From the NCBI GenBank assembly GCA_013297755.1, contig JAAFIH010000015.1, forward strand, positions 40,942 through 104,941: a DNA stretch of 64,000 nt, given 5' to 3'. Positions 35,556-44,164 of this stretch are shown one piece after another; the stretch's first letter is position 1; every line of letters begins with the position of its first letter. Source of the DNA: Cytophagales bacterium. GTDB lineage: Bacteria > Bacteroidota > Bacteroidia > Cytophagales > UBA9547. The notes beneath the pieces are model-generated. The model was not told the origin of the DNA, searched no databases, and was given only the letters and a program-made list of their open reading frames with translations. The translations under genes were made by a program, and so were the position numbers.

Positions 35556-35637
35556 CTTTGAAAAAAGTCTTTCTTCTTTTGGAGTTCTATAAGTGGAGTA
35601 GAATTTGTTGAGATAAGGCTAAATCAAACTGAATGAC
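35556..35637. repeat. Repeat family 3, copy a
   Basis: About 80 bp with CTTTGAAAAAAGTCTTTCT, then AGTTCTA, AGTAGAATTT, AGGCTAAA and ACTGAATG in order. The same series of blocks recurs at 59675-59757. Both copies are intergenic. Confidence 0.7.
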
Positions 35638-35709
35638 ACTTATTTGGGTTTTAGAATGTAATTATTCTGATTTTTTTTCGTATTAATTTTTTGAGGAAAA
35701 TACTTTTGA

Positions 35710-35826
35710 ATTATATTGAACCCAAAAACTAATATTTCAATTTTATTTAAAACCCCTCTTTTAATTTCTCCCCAAGTGGGAGAAAAATTATAGGAATGTA
35801 ATCTTAATTTTTCGGTTTGATATAAT
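35710..35826. mobile_element. MITE family 2, copy a
   Basis: 117 bp. Ends ATTATATTGAACCC and TTTCGGTTTGATATAAT are imperfect inverted repeats; inside are ACCCCTCTTTTAATTTCTCC and the palindrome TCTCCCCAAGTGGGAGA. The same element is at 43190-43305 in the opposite orientation. It lies between convergent ssb and murC. Confidence 0.82.
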
Positions 35827-35841
35827 ACGAAAATTTACCTA

Positions 35842-37248
35842 TTATTCAGTAATATTTGATGTCTCGATCCAATTTTTAATTTGTGGTACAAATACATCAA
35901 TATCGCCTGCACCTACAGATACTAAGATTTCTAAATTGCATTTTTTTAAAGTTTCTAATACATTTTGTTTAGTAACAGATTCTTTTTTGCAAGTAATATT
36001 TTTGTAAATAATATCTGAAGTTACTCCTGGTATTGGTAGCTCACGTGCAGGATAAATATCCATGAGCAATACCTCGTCTGCAATCGATAATGATTTGGCA
36101 AAGCCCTCTGCAAAGTCTTGTGTACGAGAATATAGATGAGGTTGAAAAATACAAGTCAATTTTTGAGATGGATATAAGGCCTTGACAGAATTTAAAAATG
36201 CTTCAATTTCGGTTGGGTGATGGGCATAATCATCTATAAATATAATTTTTGAATTTCTTACGATATATTCAAACCTTCTTTTGACACCTTTGAATGATTC
36301 TAGCCCAGATTTTATTAATTCTTGTGGTACTTCCAATAAAATACAGGCCTGAATGGCAGCAATGGCGTTTTCTATGTTATGAAAACCTGGAAGTTGCATT
36401 TTGATATTTTTGATAGTTTTATAATCAAAAATAAAATAACTGTCTTCTATTCTTACTTCATTTTTTAGTTCTTGAGCAGCAGGATAATCGTGTATGTATA
36501 ATATTTTTTTGAAGTCTGGTTTACAATCCAAGCCATTTTTGATAATCAAATGGCCTTTTATTTTGATTTGATTGATAAATTGATTGAAAGAATCTACCAA
36601 AGATTGGTGTTGTCCATAAATATCAAGATGATCGGCATCCATGCTTGTAACAACGGCAATATCAGGCGAAAGTGTAAGAAATGAGCGATCGTACTCATCG
36701 GCTTCTACCACACAAATATGTTTGCCGTAAGTTGGCACATCAGGTCTTTTGTCAATATTTGGAGTTGGTTTGCCAATCAATAAATTGGTGTTATAATTGG
36801 TTGTGATTCCACCCAAAAAGGCACTGATATTGGTACCAGCTTGTTTTAAAATATGGGCAATCATACTACTGGTGGTGGTTTTGCCATGTGTGCCAGCCAC
36901 AGCTACTGTTATCAGATCTTGGGTAATAAGGCCTAGAACTTGTGCACGTTTTAGTATGATATAGCGTTCTTTTTCAAAATATTCAAACTCCATATTATTA
37001 CTAGGTACGGCTGGCGTTCGTATTACTAAAGTTTCGGCTTTTTTGTAAAAATCAGTTGGTATTCGACCTACTTTATTGTCGTAATGAATATCAATCCCTT
37101 CGTTTTCGAGTGCCAAAGTGAGGGCAGTTTGGGTTTTGTCGTATCCACCAACAACAAAATTTTGAGCCTTAAACCAACGTGCAATGGCACTCATACCTAT
37201 ACCACCAATACCCAAAAAGTAGATATATTTATAATCTGATAAATTCAA
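35842..37248 (-). CDS. murC: UDP-N-acetylmuramate--L-alanine ligase
   Basis: 468 aa with a TTG start. The N-terminal Rossmann motif is FLGIGGIGMSAIARW (11-25), the ATP loop is VAGTHGKTTTSSM near 116-128, and the UDP-MurNAc/Ala-specific motifs EADEYDRSFL near 185 and DDYAHHPTEIEAFL near 335 are present. It adds the first amino acid of the peptidoglycan stem. MurC and the recycling enzyme Mpl are related; length and the DDYAHHP motif favour MurC. It is last in an lspA-barrel-murC series and away from other mur genes. Confidence 0.9.
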   Translation of the reverse strand: MNLSDYKYIYFLGIGGIGMSAIARWFKAQNFVVGGYDKTQTALTLALENEGIDIHYDNKVGRIPTDFYKKAETLVIRTPAVPSNNMEFEYFEKERYIILKRAQVLGLITQDLITVAVAGTHGKTTTSSMIAHILKQAGTNISAFLGGITTNYNTNLLIGKPTPNIDKRPDVPTYGKHICVVEADEYDRSFLTLSPDIAVVTSMDADHLDIYGQHQSLVDSFNQFINQIKIKGHLIIKNGLDCKPDFKKILYIHDYPAAQELKNEVRIEDSYFIFDYKTIKNIKMQLPGFHNIENAIAAIQACILLEVPQELIKSGLESFKGVKRRFEYIVRNSKIIFIDDYAHHPTEIEAFLNSVKALYPSQKLTCIFQPHLYSRTQDFAEGFAKSLSIADEVLLMDIYPARELPIPGVTSDIIYKNITCKKESVTKQNVLETLKKCNLEILVSVGAGDIDVFVPQIKNWIETSNITE

Positions 37249-37262
37249 TTTTTTATTTATTA

Positions 37263-38135
37263 TTAATCTGAATCAATGGTAGTTTCTTTGGATTTTTCTT
37301 TGATTTGAAACATAAATCCAGCCACAAAAGTATAGCTTCTGTTGAGGGTACTACTGTATGTTTTGGGTATTTCTCCATCAAATTTGTGCCAATCAATAGT
37401 GCCATGTTCGTATCTGGTTTCTATAAAAAAATCGCCTTTTCTGAATTTAAAAGCTATGCCAACATTGGCAATAAGGCCAAAATCTAATCTATTATCAGTG
37501 CGATTATCATTTTTGGTTTCAGTATCAAATTCGTATTTTTCTGACAAAGACTTGAATGTATATTCATCATTCCCAAGATTGTTGATGGATAGTTTTGCCC
37601 ATTTTTGAGCTGCTAATGCGTAAGACAAATAGGGGCCACCACCTAAATATAATTTTATTTTATCAGAATCAATCAATTTGTAGTGTAGCAATACTGGGAG
37701 TTGCAAATAGGTATAATTTATGCCCCAAGTACTGCTATTGGCTTCGGATTTATTGGTTTGATTTTGCTGATTGAGGTACTTTAATACTTGGTATCCTTTC
37801 TTAGAATAATTCAATTCTGAGCGTAATTCCAAAAAGCTATTTAATTGAAAATTGGCCGCCAATCCACCATAAAAATCTATTTTGCTGCGAGATTCGCTAA
37901 AACTTATATTGCGAGTATCGTTGGTAGTATTGTTGGATGTAAGGCCCAGTTTTGCTCCAATCGAAATTTGAGCATTTGTATTGAAAAAAAACAAAAATAA
38001 TACAAATGATAGTAATCTAAAGGAGATTCTAAAAATATCATTTCCATTGATACCCACTTTTTTTGAAAAAGCTAGTGTAAGGTGTTTAAAAAAATATAAG
38101 TGGTTTTTGAAAGTTTCTTTAATTATTTTCGACAT
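37263..38135 (-). CDS. PorT-like outer-membrane beta-barrel protein
   Basis: 290 aa from the ATG overlapping lspA by 17 bp; a GTG about 28 codons in would place the signal peptide (IFRISFRLLSFVLFLFFF, ending NTNAQ) at the very N-terminus and may be the true start. The mature part has the alternating strands of eight-stranded barrels (ISIGAKLGLTSNN; SFLELRSELNYSKKGY; YLQLPVLLHYKLIDSDKIKLYLGGG; FKFRKGDFFIETRYEHG). PorT-type barrels occur widely in Bacteroidota. It is 14 bp before murC on the same transcript. Function unknown. Confidence 0.75.
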   Translation of the reverse strand: MSKIIKETFKNHLYFFKHLTLAFSKKVGINGNDIFRISFRLLSFVLFLFFFNTNAQISIGAKLGLTSNNTTNDTRNISFSESRSKIDFYGGLAANFQLNSFLELRSELNYSKKGYQVLKYLNQQNQTNKSEANSSTWGINYTYLQLPVLLHYKLIDSDKIKLYLGGGPYLSYALAAQKWAKLSINNLGNDEYTFKSLSEKYEFDTETKNDNRTDNRLDFGLIANVGIAFKFRKGDFFIETRYEHGTIDWHKFDGEIPKTYSSTLNRSYTFVAGFMFQIKEKSKETTIDSD

Positions 38136-38748
38136 CTACTTTGGTGTTTTGAGTAATAATTGCTTCATTTTCTGAAAAATATTTTTTTTGAAATATTAAT
38201 AAAAAAATGACTGAAACGAAGATTGAAGCATCTGCAAAGTTGAAAATTGGCCATAAAGAATAATATTTGTCGCCCATGATAGGTATCCAACTTGGCAAAT
38301 ATCCTTCCCAAATATCGAGATAAAACATATCAATCACTTGGCCATTAAACCAAGCCGAAGGGGCATCAATAGGGGAGTTGCCAAACCAAATGCCATAAAA
38401 AGTACTATCAATAACATTGCCAACTGCACCACCAAGTATCATTGAAATACATAAAATTAGACCTTTAGGAGATTGTTTTTTAATAAGAGAAAACATGTAA
38501 TATCCAATTACAAACATGGCAAAGATTCTAAAAATAGTAAGAAAAGTTTTGCCATAAGCAGAGCCAATTTCTATACCCATAGCCATACCAGGATTCAAGG
38601 TATAGTGCAATTTGAATAGATCGCCAACAAGGCTTATTTCGCCATTGAAACCTGGCATCATATATATATGTGTGAGGATTTTAATGATTTGATCAACTAT
38701 TATAATAATCAAACTAAGCCCAAAATATTTTACAACTTCTTTATTCAT
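38119..38748 (-). CDS. lspA: Lipoprotein signal peptidase (signal peptidase II)
   Basis: About 209 aa from ATG 38748; an upstream ATG at 38805 would add 19 residues outside the family. Four transmembrane helices; the catalytic Asp pair is in GNVIDSTFYGIWF and FNFADASIFVSVIF. It cleaves diacylated prolipoproteins in the inner membrane. Bacteroidota versions are longer than the 160-aa E. coli enzyme because of an insert with GWLPSWIP-like residues (EGYLPSWIPIMGDKYY), seen here. A TATTTTTG motif ends only 4 bp before the ATG, suggesting a leaderless message. Confidence 0.9.
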   Translation of the reverse strand: MNKEVVKYFGLSLIIIIVDQIIKILTHIYMMPGFNGEISLVGDLFKLHYTLNPGMAMGIEIGSAYGKTFLTIFRIFAMFVIGYYMFSLIKKQSPKGLILCISMILGGAVGNVIDSTFYGIWFGNSPIDAPSAWFNGQVIDMFYLDIWEGYLPSWIPIMGDKYYSLWPIFNFADASIFVSVIFLLIFQKKYFSENEAIITQNTKVDVENN

Positions 38749-38752
38749 TTCA

Positions 38753-38760
38753 CAAAAATA
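38753..38760 (-). promoter_or_regulatory. lspA: -7 element directly before lspA
   Basis: Minus-strand TATTTTTG, 4 bp upstream of the ATG at 38748. With usual spacing transcription would start at or next to the A of the start codon. Confidence 0.4.
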
Positions 38761-38877
38761 CCAACCAAATTGTGATTTATCCAATTTTTTGTGAATAATA
38801 TTCAAATTCAGATAAAGTAATTCAAAATTTTATGCCCAAATTGTAATACTAATGCTTGTTTTTTGTTTATTTGTGGT

Positions 38878-40116
38878 ATGATAAAACCTGAATATGTATT
38901 GCACACGTTTGAAAATGGGGTTAGATGGGTGCATAAACAAGTAAAAAATACCAAAATAGCTCATTGTGGCGTGATGCTAGATATTGGAAGTAGAGATGAG
39001 CAAATACACCAACAAGGCTTGGCACATTTTTGGGAACACATGGCTTTTAAAGGCACTCATACCAAAAGTGCCAACTACATACTCAATAGAATTGATAATT
39101 TGGGTGGTGAATTAAACGCTTACACTACCAAAGAAAAAATCTGTTTTCATGCTTCTTTGCTTGATAAGCATTTTGAAAAAGCAGTTGAATTATTGATAGA
39201 TATTACTTTTAATGCTACATTTCCGAAAAAAGAAATCGAAAAAGAACGATTTGTAATCTTAGAAGAAATGAAAATGTATGCAGACGACCCCGAAGATGCC
39301 ATACAAGATGATTTCGAACAAGTAATATTTGGCAATAATAGCATGGGAAATAATATTTTGGGAACTGCAGCTAGTGTAAGTAAGTTTTCTCAAAATGATT
39401 TTTTTGATTTTATTAATTTCAATATCGACACTTCTAAATTGGTTATCAGCACAGTTGGTTCTTTTACTGATACTAGTAAACTAAAAATTATATCAAAATA
39501 TATTACTAAAATACCCAAAAAATTATCCCAAAGAATAAGACCTAAAATTTCTAATGTAGATACAATTCATACAATTGAATCTAAACCTATCCATCAGGCC
39601 CATTGTATGCTTGGCAAAAGAGCATATTCTATTGATAATGATAATAGACTTCCATTTTTTATGCTTACAAACTTACTTGGTGGCCAAGCCATGAACGCCA
39701 AATTAAATGTAGCCTTACGTGAAAAAAATGGCCTTGTATACACTGTTGACGCACAATATTCGCCTTTTATAGATACTGGTGTTTTTAGTATTTACTTTGG
39801 ATGCGAAAAAAATAATATTCAGCGAAGCAAAAATATTATAGCAGATGAATTACGAAAACTTACTGATATATTACTGCAAGAGAAAGCCTTAAAAGTAATA
39901 AAAAATCAATTAAAAGGACAATTAGCCATGTCTGAAGAAAACAATAATGGCATGATGCTAATGATGGCCAAAAACATACTGGATTTTGGATATATAGAAT
40001 CTTTAAAATCTATTTTTACGAAAATAGACCTAGTTACTGCCCAAGATTTACAAAATATTGCCATCGAAATGTTTGATTTTAAATCATTTAGTGTTTTGGA
40101 GTATCACCCAAAATAG
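38878..40116 (+). CDS. M16 family zinc metallopeptidase (pitrilysin type)
   Basis: About 412 aa from ATG 38878 (a TTG at 38863 is possible). The inverted zinc motif HxxEH is HFWEHMAFKGT near 45-55, with the third ligand Glu in the downstream helix (RFVILEEMKMYADDPED near 121-137). Residues 165-412 are the second, inactive-type domain with the substrate-binding R/Y pair region LREKNGLVYTVDA near 283. Single-module M16 enzymes of this length act as homodimers or with an inactive partner. Predicted cytoplasmic as no signal peptide is seen. Confidence 0.9.
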   Translation: MIKPEYVLHTFENGVRWVHKQVKNTKIAHCGVMLDIGSRDEQIHQQGLAHFWEHMAFKGTHTKSANYILNRIDNLGGELNAYTTKEKICFHASLLDKHFEKAVELLIDITFNATFPKKEIEKERFVILEEMKMYADDPEDAIQDDFEQVIFGNNSMGNNILGTAASVSKFSQNDFFDFINFNIDTSKLVISTVGSFTDTSKLKIISKYITKIPKKLSQRIRPKISNVDTIHTIESKPIHQAHCMLGKRAYSIDNDNRLPFFMLTNLLGGQAMNAKLNVALREKNGLVYTVDAQYSPFIDTGVFSIYFGCEKNNIQRSKNIIADELRKLTDILLQEKALKVIKNQLKGQLAMSEENNNGMMLMMAKNILDFGYIESLKSIFTKIDLVTAQDLQNIAIEMFDFKSFSVLEYHPK

Positions 40117-40165
40117 GTGCTTGTGCTGTTAGGGTTAATTATTGTGGTTATTTTGCCAGAATATA

Positions 40166-40207
40166 TTTTTGGTATAAAAATTTTTTCGCTCTTTTTTTAC
40201 CAAAAAA
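40166..40207. terminator. Possible bidirectional terminator between convergent genes
   Basis: TTTTTGGTA and TACCAAAAA (9-bp arms) separated by 24 bp, between the M16 protease gene and dusB, which converge here. T runs flank both arms. Confidence 0.35.
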
Positions 40208-40223
40208 ATAAGCTCATTTATTC

Positions 40224-41252
40224 TCAAAGATTCTCTACAAAATCTGTTGTAATATTACTATTCTCTATATTGAAATTAGTATAAACTTCAATTATTTCGT
40301 CTAGCATGGAATGTAATATTTCGGGGTTTTCTTCCATCACTAATTTGGTTCTGTAGTCTTTGAAATGAGGAAGTCCTTTAAAATAATTGGTATAATGCCT
40401 TCTCATTTCAAAAATACCAAGTTTTTCGCCTTTCCATTCTATAGATTTTATAAAATGTTTGCGACAAGCATTTACTCGCTCTGCCAAAGTTGGTGGTGCT
40501 AGTAAGGTTTGCGTTTTAAAATAATGTTTTACTTCCCTAAAAATCCAGGGGTAGCCAATAGCACCACGGCCAATCATAATGCCATCTACCCCATATCTTT
40601 GTCGATATTCCCAAGCTTTTTCGGGTGTATCTACATCGCCATTGCCAAAAAGTGGTATCTTAAGTAAATCTTTATTTTTGATTTCAGATAAGTAATTCCA
40701 GTTGGCGGAGCCTTTATACATTTGAGCTCTAGTTCTGCAATGTATGGTAATGGCCTGCACGCCAACATCTTGCAGACGTTGCACACATTCAAAAACATTG
40801 ATGGTGTCATCGTCCCAACCAAGTCTAGTTTTGACAGTAACTGGGCGGTCGCAAATTTTGACTATCTCTTCAGTAATTTTTTGCATTTTTGGCAAATCTT
40901 TGAGCAAGCCTGCCCCAGCCCCTTTGCAAGCCACATTTTTGACAGGGCAGCCAAAATTAATGTCTACCAATTCTGGTTGGGCATCGTTGGCTATTTTGGC
41001 AGCCTCTCGCATGACATCTACTTTATCGCCAAAAATTTGTATGCCAATGGGGCGTTCTTCAGGGAAAATATCCAGTTTGTGTAGCGATTTGGTTGCATTA
41101 CGAATCAATCCTTCAGAACTTATAAATTCGGTGTACATCAAATCTGCCCCATTTTCTTTGCACACAATCCTAAAAGGGGGATCGCTTACATCCTCCATGG
41201 GAGCCAGCAAAAGTGGAAATTCGCCTAGTTCTATGTTGCCTATTTTTACCAT
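40224..41252 (-). CDS. dusB: tRNA-dihydrouridine synthase
   Basis: 342 aa. FMN-dependent TIM barrel plus helical domain. LAPMEDVSDPPFRIVCKE near 15-32 is the N-terminal strand; the catalytic Cys is in NFGCPVKNVACKGAGAGLL near 100; phosphate-binding motifs are TIHCRTRAQMYKG near 169-181 and GNGDVDTPEKA / GIMIGRGAIGYPWIF near 204-240. It reduces uridines in the tRNA D-loop. A TAATTTTG motif (41260-41267) lies 7 bp before the ATG. Confidence 0.93.
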   Translation of the reverse strand: MVKIGNIELGEFPLLLAPMEDVSDPPFRIVCKENGADLMYTEFISSEGLIRNATKSLHKLDIFPEERPIGIQIFGDKVDVMREAAKIANDAQPELVDINFGCPVKNVACKGAGAGLLKDLPKMQKITEEIVKICDRPVTVKTRLGWDDDTINVFECVQRLQDVGVQAITIHCRTRAQMYKGSANWNYLSEIKNKDLLKIPLFGNGDVDTPEKAWEYRQRYGVDGIMIGRGAIGYPWIFREVKHYFKTQTLLAPPTLAERVNACRKHFIKSIEWKGEKLGIFEMRRHYTNYFKGLPHFKDYRTKLVMEENPEILHSMLDEIIEVYTNFNIENSNITTDFVENL

Positions 41253-41338
41253 AACGATTCAAAATTACATATTTTGTATCAAAATTGCTATTTTGATATT
41301 TTTTTTATGTTTTTTGTTTTATTTTTAAAATTAATTGA

Positions 41339-41346
41339 TAGATTTG
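41339..41346 (+). promoter_or_regulatory. -7 element for the DUF805 gene
   Basis: TAGATTTG, TAnnTTTG match, 28 bp before ATG 41375; a TTG lies 22 bp further upstream. Confidence 0.4.
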
Positions 41347-41374
41347 TAAAATTACATTTTCTAATTCTAAAGTT

Positions 41375-41698
41375 ATGAAATATTACTTTAAGGCATTTCA
41401 AAATTATATTAATTTTGATGGCAGAGCCACTCGTAGCGAATATTGGTATTTTGTGTTATTTAATTTTATAGCAGCTATTATTTGGGGGATTTTTTGTGGA
41501 ATTATGGGTTTAGAAAAATTTGCACAACTTTATACTTTTGCAACCTTGCTACCATCCATAGCTGCTGGTGTTCGTAGAATGCACGATGTTGGCAAAAATG
41601 GTTGGTTTTTGTTGATTCCTTTTTATAATTTGTATTTGGCTTGCCTAGAAAGTGATCCTTTTGAAAACCAATATGGAGAAGTTCCATCGTTGGATTAA
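41375..41698 (+). CDS. DUF805 family small membrane protein
   Basis: 107 aa. YYFKAFQNYINFDGRATRSEYWYFVLFN is, in two parts, the DUF805 signature (the F-x-G-R-x-x-R-x-E-Y/FW block near 14-24), followed by two transmembrane segments (about 27-45 and 48-64) and the conserved RRMHDVGKNGW near 68-78. DUF805 proteins resemble bacterial YhaH/YiaD-like inner-membrane proteins; function unknown. Monocistronic, with its own promoter motif. Confidence 0.88.
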   Translation: MKYYFKAFQNYINFDGRATRSEYWYFVLFNFIAAIIWGIFCGIMGLEKFAQLYTFATLLPSIAAGVRRMHDVGKNGWFLLIPFYNLYLACLESDPFENQYGEVPSLD

Positions 41699-41700
41699 AT

Positions 41701-41726
41701 AAGTTATAAGTTATAAGTTATAAGTT
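41701..41726. repeat. Short heptanucleotide repeat (AAGTTAT)x3.7
   Basis: Three perfect AAGTTAT units plus AAGTT directly after the DUF805 stop codon. Same 7-bp period as the repeat at 9643. Confidence 0.8.
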
Positions 41727-41937
41727 TAATTATTTTTAAATAAATATGAGTACTTCTCATATCTAAAACCTCATTTCCTATTTTCTCTCTCCTACACTGC
41801 AAAACGATTGATATGAGCAAGGCTTTGGGTTGAGTTTAGTATTAGGATTTTGAAATTAATAAGTAAGTTTTGGATGTTTACTTTTGCATTTATGCAGTCA
41901 ATTAAAGAGAATCCAAATATTTTAATGTATTACATCA

Positions 41938-42804
41938 TTAAAAAACCCTACAAAAAACACTTAATGGTAATTTTTTTGAAAATCTATCTTCAACGTATAA
42001 TTCGCCAGAAGTAATATTTTGGTGTGTTGAAAAGTGATTTTTGACTAAAGTTTGGGTCAATAATGGCGATAATCCCAAAGAGTACACATTTAAAATCAAA
42101 AAAGATGGACTTGGTTTTAATAATTTTTTACAGTCGCACAAGAGATTGTCAATCATGTCTTCCATCGTCCATTTTTCGCCATCGGGTCCACGTCCATACG
42201 CAGGTGGGTCGAGTACAATAGCATCGTATAAACTGCCCCTGCGTACCTCTCTAGCCACAAATTTGGTTGCATCGTCAATCAGCCATCGAATATTATCAAG
42301 GCCAGAATATTTCATGTTTTCAGAAGCCCAATGCACCACTTGTTTTACAGAATCAATATGCGATACATCTGCACCGACCTGCTTGGCAACCAACGAGGCA
42401 CCCCCAGTGTATGCAAACAAATTTAAAACTTTGGGTATAAGTGTTGTAGATTTTATTTCAGTAATTTTTTGAAAAATAAAATCCCAATTTGAGGCTTGTT
42501 CTGGGAAAATACCTATATGTTTGAATGCCGTAAGGCCAAGTCTGAAAGTAATATTATTGTATTTTATTTTCCATTGTTCTGGCATATTTTTTTTATTTTT
42601 CCAGATTCCTTTTTCGCTATTTGTTTTGTCTCTTTCAAAATGGGCATCAGCCATTTGATTCCATTCACTTTGAGATAAGCTACATTTCCAAAGAGCCTGT
42701 GGCTCAGGCCTAGATAATATGTATTGACCAAATTTTTCAAGTTTATAGCCATTTCCACAGTCTATGAGTTCGTATTCTGGAAAATTTGGTTTTAATATTT
42801 GCAT
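41938..42804 (-). CDS. RlmI/YccW-like rRNA methyltransferase (class I SAM)
   Basis: 288 aa. N-terminal part (1-110) corresponds to the substrate domain; VLNLFAYTGGASLVAKQ near 134-150 is SAM motif I, HIDSVKQVVHWASEN the acidic strand 2 loop, and AIVLDPPAYGRGPDGEKW near 196-213 the catalytic motif IV of 23S rRNA cytosine/guanine methyltransferases related to RlmI and RlmK. It lacks the PUA domain of RlmI, as Bacteroidota versions do. The target nucleotide is not predictable. 20 bp downstream of the acylphosphatase gene and likely cotranscribed. Confidence 0.82.
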   Translation of the reverse strand: MQILKPNFPEYELIDCGNGYKLEKFGQYILSRPEPQALWKCSLSQSEWNQMADAHFERDKTNSEKGIWKNKKNMPEQWKIKYNNITFRLGLTAFKHIGIFPEQASNWDFIFQKITEIKSTTLIPKVLNLFAYTGGASLVAKQVGADVSHIDSVKQVVHWASENMKYSGLDNIRWLIDDATKFVAREVRRGSLYDAIVLDPPAYGRGPDGEKWTMEDMIDNLLCDCKKLLKPSPSFLILNVYSLGLSPLLTQTLVKNHFSTHQNITSGELYVEDRFSKKLPLSVFCRVF

Positions 42805-42824
42805 TTAATTTTAGTAATAATATT

Positions 42825-43094
42825 TTAATTTTTTATTTCAAAGTTTTCGTAATATTTCATATCTCCAGTTTCTATTTCTACACTTTCTACATGGCTCAGT
42901 GGCGACCCAATATGACACCAATCTACAAATTTTTGTAAATTAGTATCTATTCCTTCTATTTCGACATATACAGAATTGTCTTTTTTGTTTTTTACAAATC
43001 CACACAAATTCAAATTATGAGCAGCTTTTTTACAATAGACTCTAAAAGCTACTCCCTGTACTTTTCCTTTGATTATTATATTATAGTGTTGCAA
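42825..43094 (-). CDS. acyP: Acylphosphatase
   Basis: 89 aa, exact family size. Phosphate-binding loop GKVQGVAFRVYCKKAA near 10-25 holds the essential Arg, and the catalytic Asn is in CGFVKNKKDNSVYVE near 31-45. It hydrolyses acyl phosphates such as carbamoyl phosphate or 1,3-bisphosphoglycerate. First gene of a two-gene unit with the methyltransferase at 41938. Confidence 0.92.
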   Translation of the reverse strand: MQHYNIIIKGKVQGVAFRVYCKKAAHNLNLCGFVKNKKDNSVYVEIEGIDTNLQKFVDWCHIGSPLSHVESVEIETGDMKYYENFEIKN

Positions 43095-43189
43095 TAGACG
43101 CTAATTTTATACAAAAATATATTTAAAATATATGAATTTAAACTTTTAAATTTTATTTATTTGTAAAGATAATTTTGACATCATAAATT

Positions 43190-43305
43190 TTATATCAAAC
43201 CGAAAAATTAAGATTACATTCCTATAATTTTTCTCCCACTTGGGGAGAAACTAAAAGAGGGGTTTTAAATAAAATTGTAATATTAGTTTTTCGGTTCAAT
43301 ATAAT
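43190..43305. mobile_element. MITE family 2, copy b
   Basis: Starts TATATCAAACCGAAAAATTA and ends TTTTTCGGTTCAATATAAT; it is the reverse complement of the 35710 element apart from scattered changes, including the internal TCTCCCACTTGGGGAGA palindrome. Lies between divergent acyP and the TauE-like gene. Confidence 0.82.
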
Positions 43306-43356
43306 CAAGAGAACAAAAAAATATAACACAAAAAAAGCTGTAAAATTACTCATTTA

Positions 43357-44142
43357 TTGGAAATTATTGGATTTATACTTGGGATTTTTGTTGGCTTTTC
43401 GCTAGGTTTAATTGGCAGTGGGGGTGCTGTTATTACTATTCCAACATTAGTTTATTTTATAGAAATAGCACCCTCAAAAGCAGTAGTTTACTCTATGTTT
43501 ATTGTTGGTATTTCGGCTTTTTGTGGGGCCATTAAGGGTACTTACGATAGATTGGTGGACTTCAAAATGGCCTTATATTTTGGCATACCTAGTATTATTT
43601 CGGTGTTTGTAATGCGTATGTATATTAATAATTTATTACCAAATATTTTTTTTACTATTCATTGCTTTACAGTTACAAAAGATGCTTTCATTATGGTTTT
43701 GTTTTCAGTTTTGATGCTTTCAGTTTCGATTTCTATGATTAAAAATAAAGATACATCTGGTGTTTCTATCAAAAAATTTAATAAACTAAAATTTGTAATC
43801 AAAGGAATATTGGTAGGTTTTACCACTGGGTTTATTGGCGTAGGTGGTGGCTTTTTGATTATTCCAACGCTTATATTTTCTGGCAAGATGAACATGCGAA
43901 ATGCAGTTGTTACCTCATTGTGGATAATTGCTGCCAATTCATTGATTGGCTTTTTTTGTAGCATACATACCACAAGCATAGATTGGAATTTTTTAATAAA
44001 ATTTACTTTTTTAGGATTATTGGGACTTATGATTGGTTTGTATTTGAGTAAAAAATGTAGTCATGTAAATTTAAAACCTGTATTTGGCTGGTTTGTATTG
44101 ACTACTGGCATTTATATTTTATTAAAAGAATTAATATTTTAG
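43357..44142 (+). CDS. TauE/SafE family transporter
   Basis: 261 aa with TTG start. Two internal repeats, each beginning with a Gly-rich loop: GLIGSGGAVITIPTLVYF near 18-35 and GFIGVGGGFLIIPTLIF near 157-173, with eight hydrophobic segments overall. TauE/SafE proteins move sulfur compounds (sulfite, sulfoacetate, taurine-derived anions) across the inner membrane. The two YeeE/YedE genes that follow support a sulfur role. The start is a TTG because no ATG fits the first helix. Confidence 0.88.
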   Translation: MEIIGFILGIFVGFSLGLIGSGGAVITIPTLVYFIEIAPSKAVVYSMFIVGISAFCGAIKGTYDRLVDFKMALYFGIPSIISVFVMRMYINNLLPNIFFTIHCFTVTKDAFIMVLFSVLMLSVSISMIKNKDTSGVSIKKFNKLKFVIKGILVGFTTGFIGVGGGFLIIPTLIFSGKMNMRNAVVTSLWIIAANSLIGFFCSIHTTSIDWNFLIKFTFLGLLGLMIGLYLSKKCSHVNLKPVFGWFVLTTGIYILLKELIF

Positions 44143-44145
44143 GGT

Positions 44146-44153
44146 TATATTTG
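44146..44153 (+). promoter_or_regulatory. Possible promoter before the YeeE pair
   Basis: TATATTTG directly after the TauE stop codon. If used, the message would include the 93-bp inverted-repeat element at 44165-44257 in its leader. Confidence 0.35.
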
Positions 44154-44164
44154 CATAAGATAAA

